A stretch of 64,000 bases of DNA from Dehalogenimonas sp. 4OHTPN (lineage in GTDB: Bacteria > Chloroflexota > Dehalococcoidia > Dehalococcoidales > Dehalococcoidaceae), in contig NZ_CP159307.1 in assembly GCF_040448695.1 (NCBI RefSeq), positions 124,001 to 188,000 of the forward strand, given 5' to 3'. Numbering within the stretch: position 1 is the first letter of the stretch; the number at the start of each line of letters is the position of its first letter. A program made the position numbers and the translations under genes. A model generated the notes under the pieces. That model worked only from the letters and a program-made list of their open reading frames with translations. It ran no database searches and was not told the origin of the DNA. Positions 18,574 to 27,045 of this stretch are shown piece by piece.

Positions 18574-19575
18574 CTAGAACAACCCCTTCAGTATTGTCGC
18601 CAGAATGAAGGCGATGACGCCACAGATAGGGATTGTCAGTACCCAGGCGGCAAAGATATGCCCGGCCACGCCCCAGCGTACCGCCGAAAGGCGCCGGGTG
18701 GCGCCGACGCCCATGATCGAGGCGGAAATAGTATGAGTCGTCGACACCGGGATGCCGATGGTGGAGGCGATCTGGATGACCGTGGCCGCCGCCGTCTCGG
18801 CGGCGAAACCGTTGACCGGTTTTAAAGCCGTCATCCTCACTCCAAGTGTCTTGACCACCCGCCAGCCGCCGATGGCCGTACCGGCGCTAATCGAACCGGC
18901 GGCGACCAGGATAATCCACACAGGTATCGAGTCCCAGAGCGCCAGGTTGCCAGAATAGATGACCATCGCCATGGTGATGAGGCCGATAGGCATCTGGCCG
19001 TCGTTGCGGCCGTGGCTGAAAGCCATGTAGCTGGCAGAAAGTATCTGAGCATTGGAGAAAATGCGGCCGACGCGGTCCGGCCGTGACTTGCTGAACAGCC
19101 ACATGATGGCCACCATCATCAGATAACCGCCGGCGAAACCAATAGCCGGGGCGATTATGATGGCCGCCACGACCTTGCCGAGCACCGCCCAGTTGACCGC
19201 GGCCGCTCCAGCCACGCCGACGCCGGCCATGGCCAGCGAGGAAACCATACCGTGGGTTAGGCTGACCGGCAGCCCCCGCCAGGTGGCCAGCGAAGTCCAG
19301 GCGATGACAGCGATAAGCCCGGCGATGACCGTTGTGTAAGTAATCGCTTCCGGTACCAGGATGCCCTTGCCGATAGTACGTGCCACCGCCACGCCGGTGG
19401 TGGCGCCGACCAGATTGGCGGCGGCGGCCATGAGCACCGCCTGCCGTGGTGACATCACCCTGGTGCCGACGACGGTGGCGATGGCGTTGGCGGTGTCGTT
19501 GGTGCCGTTTACGAAGGCGAAACCGATGGCCAGCAGGATTATTATGACTATGGGCAGCAGCGACGCATCAGGCAT
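18574..19575 (-). CDS. pit: Inorganic phosphate transporter, PiT family
   Basis: This 333-aa polytopic membrane protein has the duplicated PiT signature: FVNGTNDTANAIATVVGTR near residue 25 and SHGRNDGQMPIGLI in the second half, with about ten hydrophobic segments. PiT proteins take up metal-phosphate in symport with protons. Its start overlaps the end of the upstream PhoU-like gene by 8 bp, a pairing (DUF47-pit) seen in many bacteria, so the two form one operon. Confidence 0.93.
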   Translation of the reverse strand: MPDASLLPIVIIILLAIGFAFVNGTNDTANAIATVVGTRVMSPRQAVLMAAAANLVGATTGVAVARTIGKGILVPEAITYTTVIAGLIAVIAWTSLATWRGLPVSLTHGMVSSLAMAGVGVAGAAAVNWAVLGKVVAAIIIAPAIGFAGGYLMMVAIMWLFSKSRPDRVGRIFSNAQILSASYMAFSHGRNDGQMPIGLITMAMVIYSGNLALWDSIPVWIILVAAGSISAGTAIGGWRVVKTLGVRMTALKPVNGFAAETAAATVIQIASTIGIPVSTTHTISASIMGVGATRRLSAVRWGVAGHIFAAWVLTIPICGVIAFILATILKGLF

Positions 19576-20194
19576 TCTTGAGGGCGACTCCCTCGAAGAC
19601 GTTGGCTACATCCTCGCAGCGGTCGGTGGCGCTTTCCATTGATTCGTAGATTTCGCGCCACTTGATAACATCGGCGATGTTGTGTTCTTCGAACAATTCG
19701 ACCAGAGCGGCGCGGTAAGCCTGGTCAGCCTGATTTTCCAGACGGTTGATCTCGATACAATGCTCCAGCAGGCTCTTGAGACCGCTTTTCTTGCGCAGCT
19801 TCGGCGCCGCCGCGGCCACTTCTTTGGCCCCCAGCAAAATGATCTCCGCCAGTTCCCTGACCCTGTCATTGGGCTTGCCAACCTTGTAGAGCATCATGTA
19901 GTCCGCCGCCGAGTGGATGAAATCAACCACGTCATCCATCGAATGCGCCAGGAGAGCTATGTCCTCGCGGTCGAAAGGGGTGACGAACGAACGGTGCAGC
20001 ATGGCGATGATCTGGTGGGTGACCGAATCGCCGGTATGCTCCAGTTCGGCGATCTTCTGGAATTTTTCCGGGATGTCCCGCCAGTCGTTGACCAATTCCT
20101 TCAAGGCTTCGGCAGTGCGCACCATATTTGCCGCACCGGCTTCGATCAGGTCAAAGAACTTCTCTTCCCTGGGCATGATTGATATCTTGGCCAT
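19568..20194 (-). CDS. DUF47 / PhoU-like phosphate transport accessory protein
   Basis: This 208-aa all-helical protein is of the PhoU-like DUF47 family (FFDLIEAGAANMVRTAEALKEL, then repeated E/D-rich helices with EHTGDSVTH and DREDIALLAHSMDDVVDF), which bind metal clusters and modulate the partner PiT transporter. ATG at 20194 is chosen over a 23-codon longer frame because it has GGAGG at ideal spacing. It is the first gene of the pit operon. Confidence 0.9.
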   Translation of the reverse strand: MAKISIMPREEKFFDLIEAGAANMVRTAEALKELVNDWRDIPEKFQKIAELEHTGDSVTHQIIAMLHRSFVTPFDREDIALLAHSMDDVVDFIHSAADYMMLYKVGKPNDRVRELAEIILLGAKEVAAAAPKLRKKSGLKSLLEHCIEINRLENQADQAYRAALVELFEEHNIADVIKWREIYESMESATDRCEDVANVFEGVALKNA

Positions 20195-20276
20195 ATTTCC
20201 TCCGGGGCTGCTGGACAAGCCAGCGGTTCCTGATATGATAGTATGGCAGTGGTGAAAAAACAACCGATCCCGAGAC

Positions 20277-21266
20277 TTGGGGAATGTAAATAATTTGCAT
20301 CAGCACCGACGTGCCCATGTCGCCGCCGGCGCCCGCCTGACGCTGGGCATCATCATTTCCAGCGTTATTTTCGTCGCCGAGGTGGCGGGCGGTCTAATTT
20401 CCAACTCGTTGGCGCTGCTATCCGACGCCGGGCATGTCTTCGCGGATATCGTCGCCCTGTCGCTTTCAGCGTACGCCCTGCGCCAGGCGCAGAAACCCCC
20501 CAGCCACCGCATGACCTTCGGCTATCACCGGGTAGGCGTCGTCGTCGCCATCATCAATTCAGTACTTATCTTCGGCATAGCGGGTTTTATCTTCTTTGAA
20601 GCAGCCCGGCGCTTACAGGCGCCGCCGGAGGTGGATAGCCCGGTGATGCTGGGCGTGGCCGCTTTAGGACTGGCAGCCAATTTAATTGTCGCGTTCTGGC
20701 TGCGTGAAGCCCAAAAGGAAAGCCTCAACGTCAGGAGCGCTTTCTGGCACGTCCTGGGTGACGCCCTGGCCTCTGTCGGCGTCATCATCGGCGCGATTGC
20801 CATCATGCTCACCGGTTACTCCATCATCGACGCCGCCGTCTCAGCCATCATCGGTCTCATCATCGCCGCCTCGGCCTGGGGCATTCTGGCCGAAGGGGTC
20901 AAGGTCATTCTGGAATCGGCGCCGGCCCACGTAAAACTCGATGACCTGGCCGGCGACCTGCGGCGCATCGGCGGAGTTCAGGACGTTCATGACCTGCACG
21001 TCTGGAGCCTGACCCCGCAGCTGCACGCTCTTTCATGTCACATCGTCATTGACGACCGTTTGACCTCGGAGACTGCCCATGTACGGGCGGAGGTCGAAAC
21101 GATGCTGGCCGAAAGATACGAGATAACTCACACCACTTTACAGCTCGAGTGCCAGTCCTGTGCTCCTGGCGGCTTGCTGTGCACCCTGGAGCCTGGAGCC
21201 TGCCCCTTCACCCCTCATTCCCATCCCGGCAGGGAATCCTCGCCGGCTGCCGGCCAGAATTCTTGA
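20277..21266 (+). CDS. Cation diffusion facilitator (Zn/Co/Cd efflux)
   Basis: This 329-aa protein has six membrane segments and the CDF zinc site in TM2 (SLALLSDAGHVFADIVAL, Asp and His ligands) and TM5, followed by a cytoplasmic domain (VQDVHDLHVWSLTPQLHALSC). It exports divalent metal ions against protons. The C-terminus adds a Cys-rich tail (CQSCAPGGLLC) that may bind metal. The start is uncertain: TTG at 20277, or TTG at 20295, which has GGGGAA ahead of it. Confidence 0.92.
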   Translation: MGNVNNLHQHRRAHVAAGARLTLGIIISSVIFVAEVAGGLISNSLALLSDAGHVFADIVALSLSAYALRQAQKPPSHRMTFGYHRVGVVVAIINSVLIFGIAGFIFFEAARRLQAPPEVDSPVMLGVAALGLAANLIVAFWLREAQKESLNVRSAFWHVLGDALASVGVIIGAIAIMLTGYSIIDAAVSAIIGLIIAASAWGILAEGVKVILESAPAHVKLDDLAGDLRRIGGVQDVHDLHVWSLTPQLHALSCHIVIDDRLTSETAHVRAEVETMLAERYEITHTTLQLECQSCAPGGLLCTLEPGACPFTPHSHPGRESSPAAGQNS

Positions 21267-21284
21267 GAACTGGCATCGAACTGG

Positions 21285-21313
21285 TTGACAACTTGAAGGT
21301 TTGGGCCTAAAAT
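21285..21313 (+). promoter_or_regulatory. Promoter of the potassium-uptake cluster
   Basis: A perfect -35 TTGACA (21285-21290), 17 bp, and -10 TAAAAT (21308-21313). The leader to trkA is about 160 nt and contains a small open frame. Confidence 0.75.
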
Positions 21314-21329
21314 GCGGCTTCAGTTAGAG

Positions 21330-21479
21330 ATGAAGACCGAACAGCCCAGAGCTGCCGCCTGCGTCCGGCCCGGCGACCGGGTCATCCGGGTACACCGCCG
21401 CCCGCGCAATAGGATTCTCGCCTTTTTCGCCTCGCTGCCGTCCCTGTTCCGCTTCGGGGGCTCGCCGGGGGCGAGGTAG
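21330..21479 (+). CDS. Possible leader peptide upstream of trkA
   Basis: A 49-codon frame from ATG 21330 encodes a basic peptide with a hydrophobic stretch near its end (ILAFFASLPSLF). Its TAG stop overlaps the GTG start of trkA by one base (TAGTG), the arrangement of translationally coupled genes, and the frame fills the leader. No clear ribosome site is visible and I recognise no family. It may be a leader peptide or an accident of GC-rich sequence. Confidence 0.35.
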   Translation: MKTEQPRAAACVRPGDRVIRVHRRPRNRILAFFASLPSLFRFGGSPGAR

Positions 21480-22840
21480 TGTATATCATCATCGCCGGCG
21501 GCGGCGTCGTTGGCTTCAATATCGCCTCTCTTCTTTCAGTCGAAAACCACGATGTGGTCATCATTGAGGAATCCGCCGCGGCCGTCGAGTCCATCCAGCG
21601 CCAGCTTGACGTCCGCACCATTACGGGCAACGCCGCCACCCCCCGCGTTCTACGGGAAGCCGAAGCCCACCGCGCCGACCTGATCCTGGCAGTCACCGAC
21701 TCCGACGAAACCAACATGGTCGTCTGCTTCATCGCCAAGGAGATGGGCGCTTCCCGCACCGCCGCCCGCATCCGCAACCCGGACTATTCCGGCTATTTTC
21801 AGCTGCCGGCCAAAAACCCCGGCGCCACCCGCCGCATCGTCCGGCCTCAGAATCTGGGAGTGGACATCTTCATCAACCCGGAAGTCGAGATGGCCCGGGA
21901 AATCCTATCCATCCTGCGGGGCTTTTACTCCACCCCGGCCGAACAGTTCAGCGGCGGGGCGGTGCAGCTCCGGGAGTTCAAGGTCGAGGATAAAAGCCTG
22001 TTTAACAAAAAGGTGTCCGACATCAAATCGGACATCCCCTTCTTTATCGTCGCCCTGGGACATGAGGACGGCGGCACCATCGCCAGAGCGGATGAAATCA
22101 TTCACGAGGGCGATTCTATATATGTAGTCGCGCCCGGTGACCAGGTCGAACGGCTCGGCCGGCTGTTCGCCGCGCCAAAACCCCCCGCCCAGAGCGTGGC
22201 TGTCATCGGTGGCGGACGCATCGGCTACCTGGTGGCTGAGGGACTGCTGCGCCAGGGCATCCGGGTCAAGATCCTAGAGAGAGATCAATCCCGCGCTGAA
22301 GAGATAGCCGGCAAGCTGGAGCGCGCCCTTGTACTTCAGGGCGAACCGACCGACCGCGACTTCCTGGTAGACCAGGGCATCGGCAGCGCCGACGCCGTGG
22401 TCGCCGCGACGGAAAACGACGAGCTCAACATACTAGCCACACTCCTTGCCAAAAACATCGGCGTCGGCCGCACCCTGACGGTCATCAACAAGCCGGATTA
22501 TATCCCGCTGGCTGAAGCCGCCGGCATTGATGTCGCCGGTTCGCCGGCGGTCATCGCCGCGCGTAAGATCGCCCATTACGTCCTCCGAGGTGGCGCCATC
22601 GCCGCCGCGGTGATCGAAAAATCCACCCTGGAAGCCATCGAGTTCGTCGTCTCGCCCGGCGCCAAGATAGCCGGCAAAGCGGCGGCGGAAATTACCTTGT
22701 CTTCCGGTATCATAGGCGCCATTGTCCGGGGCGGCCGGCCGGTCATCCCGCCGGACGATTCACCCATCGAACCCGGCGATCACGTCGTCGTCGTCTCCAC
22801 CATCGCCGGCATCCCCGAGGTCGAAGAGTTCTTCAAGTAG
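21479..22840 (+). CDS. trkA: Trk potassium uptake regulatory protein TrkA
   Basis: This 453-aa cytoplasmic protein has two RCK units. The first begins YIIIAGGGVVGFNIA and the second VAVIGGGRIGYLVAE near residue 240, each a NAD-binding Rossmann fold followed by a TrkA-C domain (residues about 140-220 and 380-453). It gates the TrkH channel-transporter in response to nucleotides. It starts with GTG and GGGGGCGAGG upstream and lies 6 bp before trkH. Confidence 0.95.
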   Translation: MYIIIAGGGVVGFNIASLLSVENHDVVIIEESAAAVESIQRQLDVRTITGNAATPRVLREAEAHRADLILAVTDSDETNMVVCFIAKEMGASRTAARIRNPDYSGYFQLPAKNPGATRRIVRPQNLGVDIFINPEVEMAREILSILRGFYSTPAEQFSGGAVQLREFKVEDKSLFNKKVSDIKSDIPFFIVALGHEDGGTIARADEIIHEGDSIYVVAPGDQVERLGRLFAAPKPPAQSVAVIGGGRIGYLVAEGLLRQGIRVKILERDQSRAEEIAGKLERALVLQGEPTDRDFLVDQGIGSADAVVAATENDELNILATLLAKNIGVGRTLTVINKPDYIPLAEAAGIDVAGSPAVIAARKIAHYVLRGGAIAAAVIEKSTLEAIEFVVSPGAKIAGKAAAEITLSSGIIGAIVRGGRPVIPPDDSPIEPGDHVVVVSTIAGIPEVEEFFK

Positions 22841-22846
22841 CCGGCC

Positions 22847-24298
22847 ATGAGCTACATTTCAATCGTCCATTACCTCGGCCTGCTGCTCTCCCTGGTAGGC
22901 GGCGTCATGGCGGTGCCTGCCGTTTTCGGCCTGGTACAGCACGATGCCGCCGGCGGGGCACTGACCGCCGCCGCCGAGATCACTATTATCTGCGGCGGAT
23001 TAGCTTATTTCTTCACCCGCAAGGGACGCCGCCCGGTGACCCAGCGGGAAGCTCTGGTCATAGTTGTCGCCGCTTGGTTTGCTGTTTCCGCCTTCGGCGC
23101 CCTGCCCTATTATTTTTCCGGAGCCCTGCCGACCTATCTCGACTCCGTGTTCGAGACGATGAGCGGCTTCACCACCACCGGGGCGACGGTGATGACCCAC
23201 ATCGGCGACCAGCCGGACAGCATCCTGCTGTGGCGCTCGCTGACCCAGTGGCTGGGCGGCATGGGCATCATCATGCTGTTCGTCGCCCTGTTCCCTTTGC
23301 TCGGCATCGGCGCCGCTCAGATGGCTGAGGCCGAAATGACCGGCGAAAAAGGCGAGCGGCTGACCTCCCGCATCACCAGCACCGCCAAAGCGCTGTGGCT
23401 GATATATTTCGGTTTCACCCTGCTGTGTTTCGGCGCTCTTTTATGGGCGGGGCTGCCCCTGTTCGACAGCGTCAATATCTCTTTGACCACCCTGCCTTCA
23501 GGCGGCTTTGCCCCGGTTGACCTTTCTATCGAGGAGTATGCCTCGGTGCCGGTGCAATTAATCGTCAATTTCTTCATGTTCATCGCCGGCGTCAATTTCG
23601 CCCTGTTTTACTACGTCTTCATGAAAGGCCGCCCGGGCAAGCTCTTCCGCAACCCGGAATTCAAGCTTTATGCCGCCCTTCTGGCTGCCACCTCAATCGT
23701 GCTGGCGCTTGACCTTACCTTTCACAATATCTACCCCATCGGCGACGCCTTGAGACAGGGCGCTTTCCAGGCGACCACCATCATGACCTCCACCGGCTAT
23801 TCCAGCGCCAACTTTGATGAATGGCCCCACCTCAGCCGGGCGCTATTACTGATCCTGATGGTCATCGGCGGCTCGGCCGGCTCTACCGCCGGCGGCCTCA
23901 AGGTTATCCGTTCTTTGATTCTCTTCAAATACACCTACCGCCGCATCATTCTGGCTTATAATCCCAACGCAGTGATCCCCATCAAAGTCGGCGGGATTGT
24001 CCTCCCGGAAAAAACGATCTCCCGCACTGTCGGCATGACCGTAGCCTTCTTTGCCGCAATGTGGGGCGGCTTTCTGACAATGAGCGCCCTGGGGCTCAAT
24101 TTCGAGACTGCCTTATCAAGCGTAGCAACATGCCTGGGCAACGTCGGCCCCGGCTTGGCTGGAGTCGGACCATACGAGAACTTTGCCTGGATACCGGGGT
24201 TGGGGAAAATCGTCCTGATTGTCATGATGCTGGCCGGTCGCCTGGAGTTGTTCACCCTGCTTATCCTGCTGACCCCGGCCTTCTGGCGTCGTTATTAA
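22847..24298 (+). CDS. trkH: Trk/Ktr potassium transporter membrane subunit TrkH
   Basis: This 483-aa integral membrane protein carries the four pore loops of the Trk/Ktr family: SGFTTTGATV, TLPSGGFAPV, TSTGYSSANF and CLGNVGPG, each with the selectivity-filter glycine, and the conserved SAGSTAGGLKVIR loop. It is the potassium-translocating subunit, with trkA upstream and two further RCK genes downstream. Confidence 0.95.
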   Translation: MSYISIVHYLGLLLSLVGGVMAVPAVFGLVQHDAAGGALTAAAEITIICGGLAYFFTRKGRRPVTQREALVIVVAAWFAVSAFGALPYYFSGALPTYLDSVFETMSGFTTTGATVMTHIGDQPDSILLWRSLTQWLGGMGIIMLFVALFPLLGIGAAQMAEAEMTGEKGERLTSRITSTAKALWLIYFGFTLLCFGALLWAGLPLFDSVNISLTTLPSGGFAPVDLSIEEYASVPVQLIVNFFMFIAGVNFALFYYVFMKGRPGKLFRNPEFKLYAALLAATSIVLALDLTFHNIYPIGDALRQGAFQATTIMTSTGYSSANFDEWPHLSRALLLILMVIGGSAGSTAGGLKVIRSLILFKYTYRRIILAYNPNAVIPIKVGGIVLPEKTISRTVGMTVAFFAAMWGGFLTMSALGLNFETALSSVATCLGNVGPGLAGVGPYENFAWIPGLGKIVLIVMMLAGRLELFTLLILLTPAFWRRY

Positions 24299-24338
24299 GC
24301 TAGCTCTGCGCTTTGCCGCGCCCCAATGACACGTTTTG

Positions 24339-24368
24339 TTGTCAAAACTCCCCCGCGGTGTCTATAAT
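24339..24368 (+). promoter_or_regulatory. Promoter of the Usp-RCK operon
   Basis: TTGTCA (24339-24344), 18 bp, TATAAT (24363-24368), 36 bp before the Usp start. It divides the potassium cluster into at least two transcription units. Confidence 0.7.
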
Positions 24369-24403
24369 AGCCTGTTATCTATGGCCTCAAGCCGTAATAC
24401 TAT

Positions 24404-24838
24404 ATGAAACAATTCCGGACTCTGCTTATCCCGGTGGCCGGCGGCCCAGAGGATGAAGAGGCGCTGGAGCTGGCCTGCCAGCTCTCCAGAGCCCTAGGCG
24501 GCATTAAGCTGGTGGTCACCAACATCATCTCCATTGACCGTTCACTGCCGCTGGATGCCGAGGTGGAATCCGAAATCGCCAAAGCCGAAGGCATCCTGGC
24601 CCGTTTTGAAAACCTTGGGAAAAAATACGGCTGCAGCCTGGAGACTAACCTGCTGCAGGCCCGGGCGGTCGCCCCGGCCATTGTCGACGAGGCTATCGAA
24701 CAAAAAGCCGACGCCATTATCATCGGCTCGTCCTATAAAATGCGCTACGGCGAATTCAGCCTGGGCGACGTGGTGCCCTACCTCCTGCAGCACTCACCAT
24801 GCCGCGTCATCCTGAGCCACCACTCCCAGAATGAGTAA
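24404..24838 (+). CDS. Universal stress protein (UspA-like)
   Basis: This 144-aa single-domain protein has the UspA fold (LLIPVAGGPEDEEALELACQLSRA at the start, ADAIIIGSS in the middle). The usual ATP-binding GX2GX9GS signature is altered: the segment reads GSSYKMRYGEFSLGDVVPYLL, so nucleotide binding is uncertain. It lies between trkH and two RCK genes, and Usp proteins often modulate transporters; a link to potassium uptake is an inference from position. Confidence 0.85.
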   Translation: MKQFRTLLIPVAGGPEDEEALELACQLSRALGGIKLVVTNIISIDRSLPLDAEVESEIAKAEGILARFENLGKKYGCSLETNLLQARAVAPAIVDEAIEQKADAIIIGSSYKMRYGEFSLGDVVPYLLQHSPCRVILSHHSQNE

Positions 24839-24850
24839 GGAGTCCCGGAG

Positions 24851-25249
24851 ATGAAAGTGGTCATCATGGGCTGCGGGCGCGTCGGCGCCCAGCTGGCAAC
24901 GATGCTGGACCAGGAAGGCCACAGCGTCACCACCCTGGATTTGGACGCCTACAGCTTCCGCCGCCTGCCGCCCGATTTCAAGGGCAACGCCATCCTTGGC
25001 AACGGGCTGGACGAGGAAGTGCTGCGCCGCGCTGGCATCGAAGAAGCCGATGCCTTCGTGGCGGTGACCCAGGGCGACAATCGCAACGTCATGGCCGCCC
25101 AGATGGCGCAGAAAATCTTCAATGTCAAGAAGGTAGTGTGCCGCATCTACGATCCCCTGCGCCGCGACCTGTACACCATCCTCGGCCTGGAAGCCATCAG
25201 CCCCACCACCGTCTTCGCCGAAATGCTTAAAGAAAAGCTGGAGAGCTAG
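24851..25249 (+). CDS. Short TrkA-N (RCK) protein
   Basis: This 132-aa protein consists of only one RCK NAD-binding domain (VVIMGCGRVGAQLATMLDQEGH) and lacks the TrkA-C domain. It abuts the next RCK gene without a gap (stop at 25249, ATG at 25250), so the two are co-translated and may form a hetero-oligomeric gating ring. Family assignment is secure; the precise partner is inferred. Confidence 0.9.
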   Translation: MKVVIMGCGRVGAQLATMLDQEGHSVTTLDLDAYSFRRLPPDFKGNAILGNGLDEEVLRRAGIEEADAFVAVTQGDNRNVMAAQMAQKIFNVKKVVCRIYDPLRRDLYTILGLEAISPTTVFAEMLKEKLES

Positions 25250-25918
25250 ATGTATATCATTGTCGCCGGCGGCGGCCGCCTAGGATATTCTCTGACCAAA
25301 GCCCTGCTGAATGAAGGGCACGAGCTGTTGTTGATCGAGAAAAACGCCTCGGTCTGCGACAAGATCAACAAGGAACTGGGCAGCCTCTGCCTCCGGGGCG
25401 ACGCCTGCGAGACGGCTATTCAGACCGAGGCCGGCACCGGCCGCGCCGATATGTTCATCGCCGTCACCGGAGAGGATGAGGATAACCTGGTAGCCTGCCA
25501 GGTCGCCAAATACCGCTTCAATGTGCCGCGTACCATTGCCCGCGTCCGTGACCCGAAGAATGAAGACATCTTCAAAAAGCTTGGCGTGGATGTTACCGTC
25601 AACTCCACCAACATCATCCTGGAACGCATCGAGCATGAAGTCCCCTCCCACCCCATGACCCATCTTTTCTGCATCAGCGGCGACAACCGGGATTTCGAAC
25701 TGCTGGAACTCCGAGCCGCCGCCGGCGCCGCCGGACTGGGCCGGCCGATGAACGAACTGGACCTGCCGGCCAAAGCGGTGCTGGGACTGGTCATCCGCGG
25801 CGGCGGAAAGCCTTTCGTGCCCCGCGGCGACACCGTTTTCCAGCCCGGCGACCAGATCATCGCCGTCGCCCCGCCTGAGACCGAAGCCGACCTGCGGCAG
25901 CTTTTCGCCGGAAAGTAG
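25250..25918 (+). CDS. TrkA/KtrA-like RCK potassium channel regulator
   Basis: This 222-aa protein has an RCK-N domain (YIIVAGGGRLGYSLTKALLNEGH) and a C-terminal TrkA-C domain (LRAAAGAAGLGRPMNELDLP to the end), the normal KtrA layout. Together with the preceding short RCK protein it gives the locus a second regulatory set besides the double-RCK trkA, although only one TrkH is visible. Confidence 0.92.
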   Translation: MYIIVAGGGRLGYSLTKALLNEGHELLLIEKNASVCDKINKELGSLCLRGDACETAIQTEAGTGRADMFIAVTGEDEDNLVACQVAKYRFNVPRTIARVRDPKNEDIFKKLGVDVTVNSTNIILERIEHEVPSHPMTHLFCISGDNRDFELLELRAAAGAAGLGRPMNELDLPAKAVLGLVIRGGGKPFVPRGDTVFQPGDQIIAVAPPETEADLRQLFAGK

Positions 25919-25983
25919 ACTGATTCCCGCCGCGGCGGGGTCATGCTACAATAGGCTATCTCTGAACGTAAGGCGGAGGGCTG

Positions 25984-26991
25984 TTGCGCTACCTGCTGGC
26001 TGGTCCGGATGACTACTCGCTGAAACAGAAGCTGACTGAAATCAAGCTGGCGCTGGGCGATGCCGCACTTCTGACCGACGCCACCACCATATTCGACGGC
26101 GCCCGGGTCAAAGCCACAGAATTCAAGCTGACCGTTGACGCCCTTCCTTTTCTCACTCCCTGCCGGCTGGTAATCGTGACCGGAATGCTAGGCCGCTTCC
26201 AACCGGCCGGAGGTCAGGTGAATAAGGCATCCCGACTGGAGGAAGCCAATACTTTCTCCGCCGCAGTCCGGGCCGCGCCGCCGACCACCGCCATCATTCT
26301 CATTGAGCCTGAGCTTAACCGCAGGAACCCTCTCTTTGCTGACCTTGCCGCTATCCTTGAGGTCCATGAATTCCCCATGCTTGACCGTTCCGGATTAAAA
26401 GCCTGGATCAGCAGCCGGGTCAGTCTTGGCGGCGGCGCTATCACCCCGGGCGCCATCAACCTGCTGGCTCAGTATGTCGGCGCCGACCTGTGGGCGCTTT
26501 CCGGAGAGATAGAAAAGCTCCGCCTCTATGCAGGAGGCCAGCCGATCACCGAGGCTGATGTCAAAACCCTGGTGGGTTACACAGGAGAAGCCAGTATTTT
26601 TAACCTGGTGGACGCCGTCATCGAATGCCGGCTGAAACCAGCGGTCGAATCTCTGGAGGCACTTAAAGCCGGCGGCCTGCCGGCAGGCTACGCGCTGTCT
26701 ATGATGTCGCGTCAGCTTCGGCTGATCATCCTTTATCTTGACTTGAAGAGCCGCGGCGAAAAGGATACCGAAATCCGCCGCCGTCTCGGTTTGACAGCTG
26801 ACTTCGTGTGGCGTAAAACGGCGGCGCAGGCGGCCCGCTTCAGTTTCGGCCGCGCCGCCGGCGCTTACCGCCGCCTTCTGGAGACTGACCTGGCGATCAA
26901 GACCGGCCGCATGGAAGAATCCGCGGCTGTTGATCTGTTGGTGGCCGAACTGGCTTCAGGCGCCGGTCTTGAGACTCACGAACGCACTTAA
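25984..26991 (+). CDS. holA: DNA polymerase III subunit delta
   Basis: This 335-aa protein matches HolA, the clamp-loader wrench that opens the sliding clamp. It shows the N-terminal AAA+-like domain without a P-loop (YLLAGPDDYSLKQKLTEIK), LVIVTGMLGRF, and the conserved middle segment LWALSGEIEKLRLYAGG. The start is TTG preceded by GCGGAGGG. It stands alone, converging on gyrB. Confidence 0.9.
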   Translation: MRYLLAGPDDYSLKQKLTEIKLALGDAALLTDATTIFDGARVKATEFKLTVDALPFLTPCRLVIVTGMLGRFQPAGGQVNKASRLEEANTFSAAVRAAPPTTAIILIEPELNRRNPLFADLAAILEVHEFPMLDRSGLKAWISSRVSLGGGAITPGAINLLAQYVGADLWALSGEIEKLRLYAGGQPITEADVKTLVGYTGEASIFNLVDAVIECRLKPAVESLEALKAGGLPAGYALSMMSRQLRLIILYLDLKSRGEKDTEIRRRLGLTADFVWRKTAAQAARFSFGRAAGAYRRLLETDLAIKTGRMEESAAVDLLVAELASGAGLETHERT

Positions 26992-27024
26992 AAAATGAGG
27001 AAGAGGCTCTTCCCGCCCCTTCCT
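26990..27024 (-). terminator. Terminator of gyrB
   Basis: On the minus strand a 9-bp stem (AGGAAGGGG with CCTCTTCCT, one G-T pair; 27024-26998) is followed by CA and T6 (26995-26990). Confidence 0.75.
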
Positions 27025-27045
27025 AAAGTACAATTTCAATCTAAA

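Noticed and set aside
21314-21478. Cyclic-di-AMP (ydaO-type) riboswitch in the potassium operon leader
   Set aside because: Expected because such riboswitches control potassium genes elsewhere, but I find none of the conserved core sequences, and the region is better explained by a small open frame.
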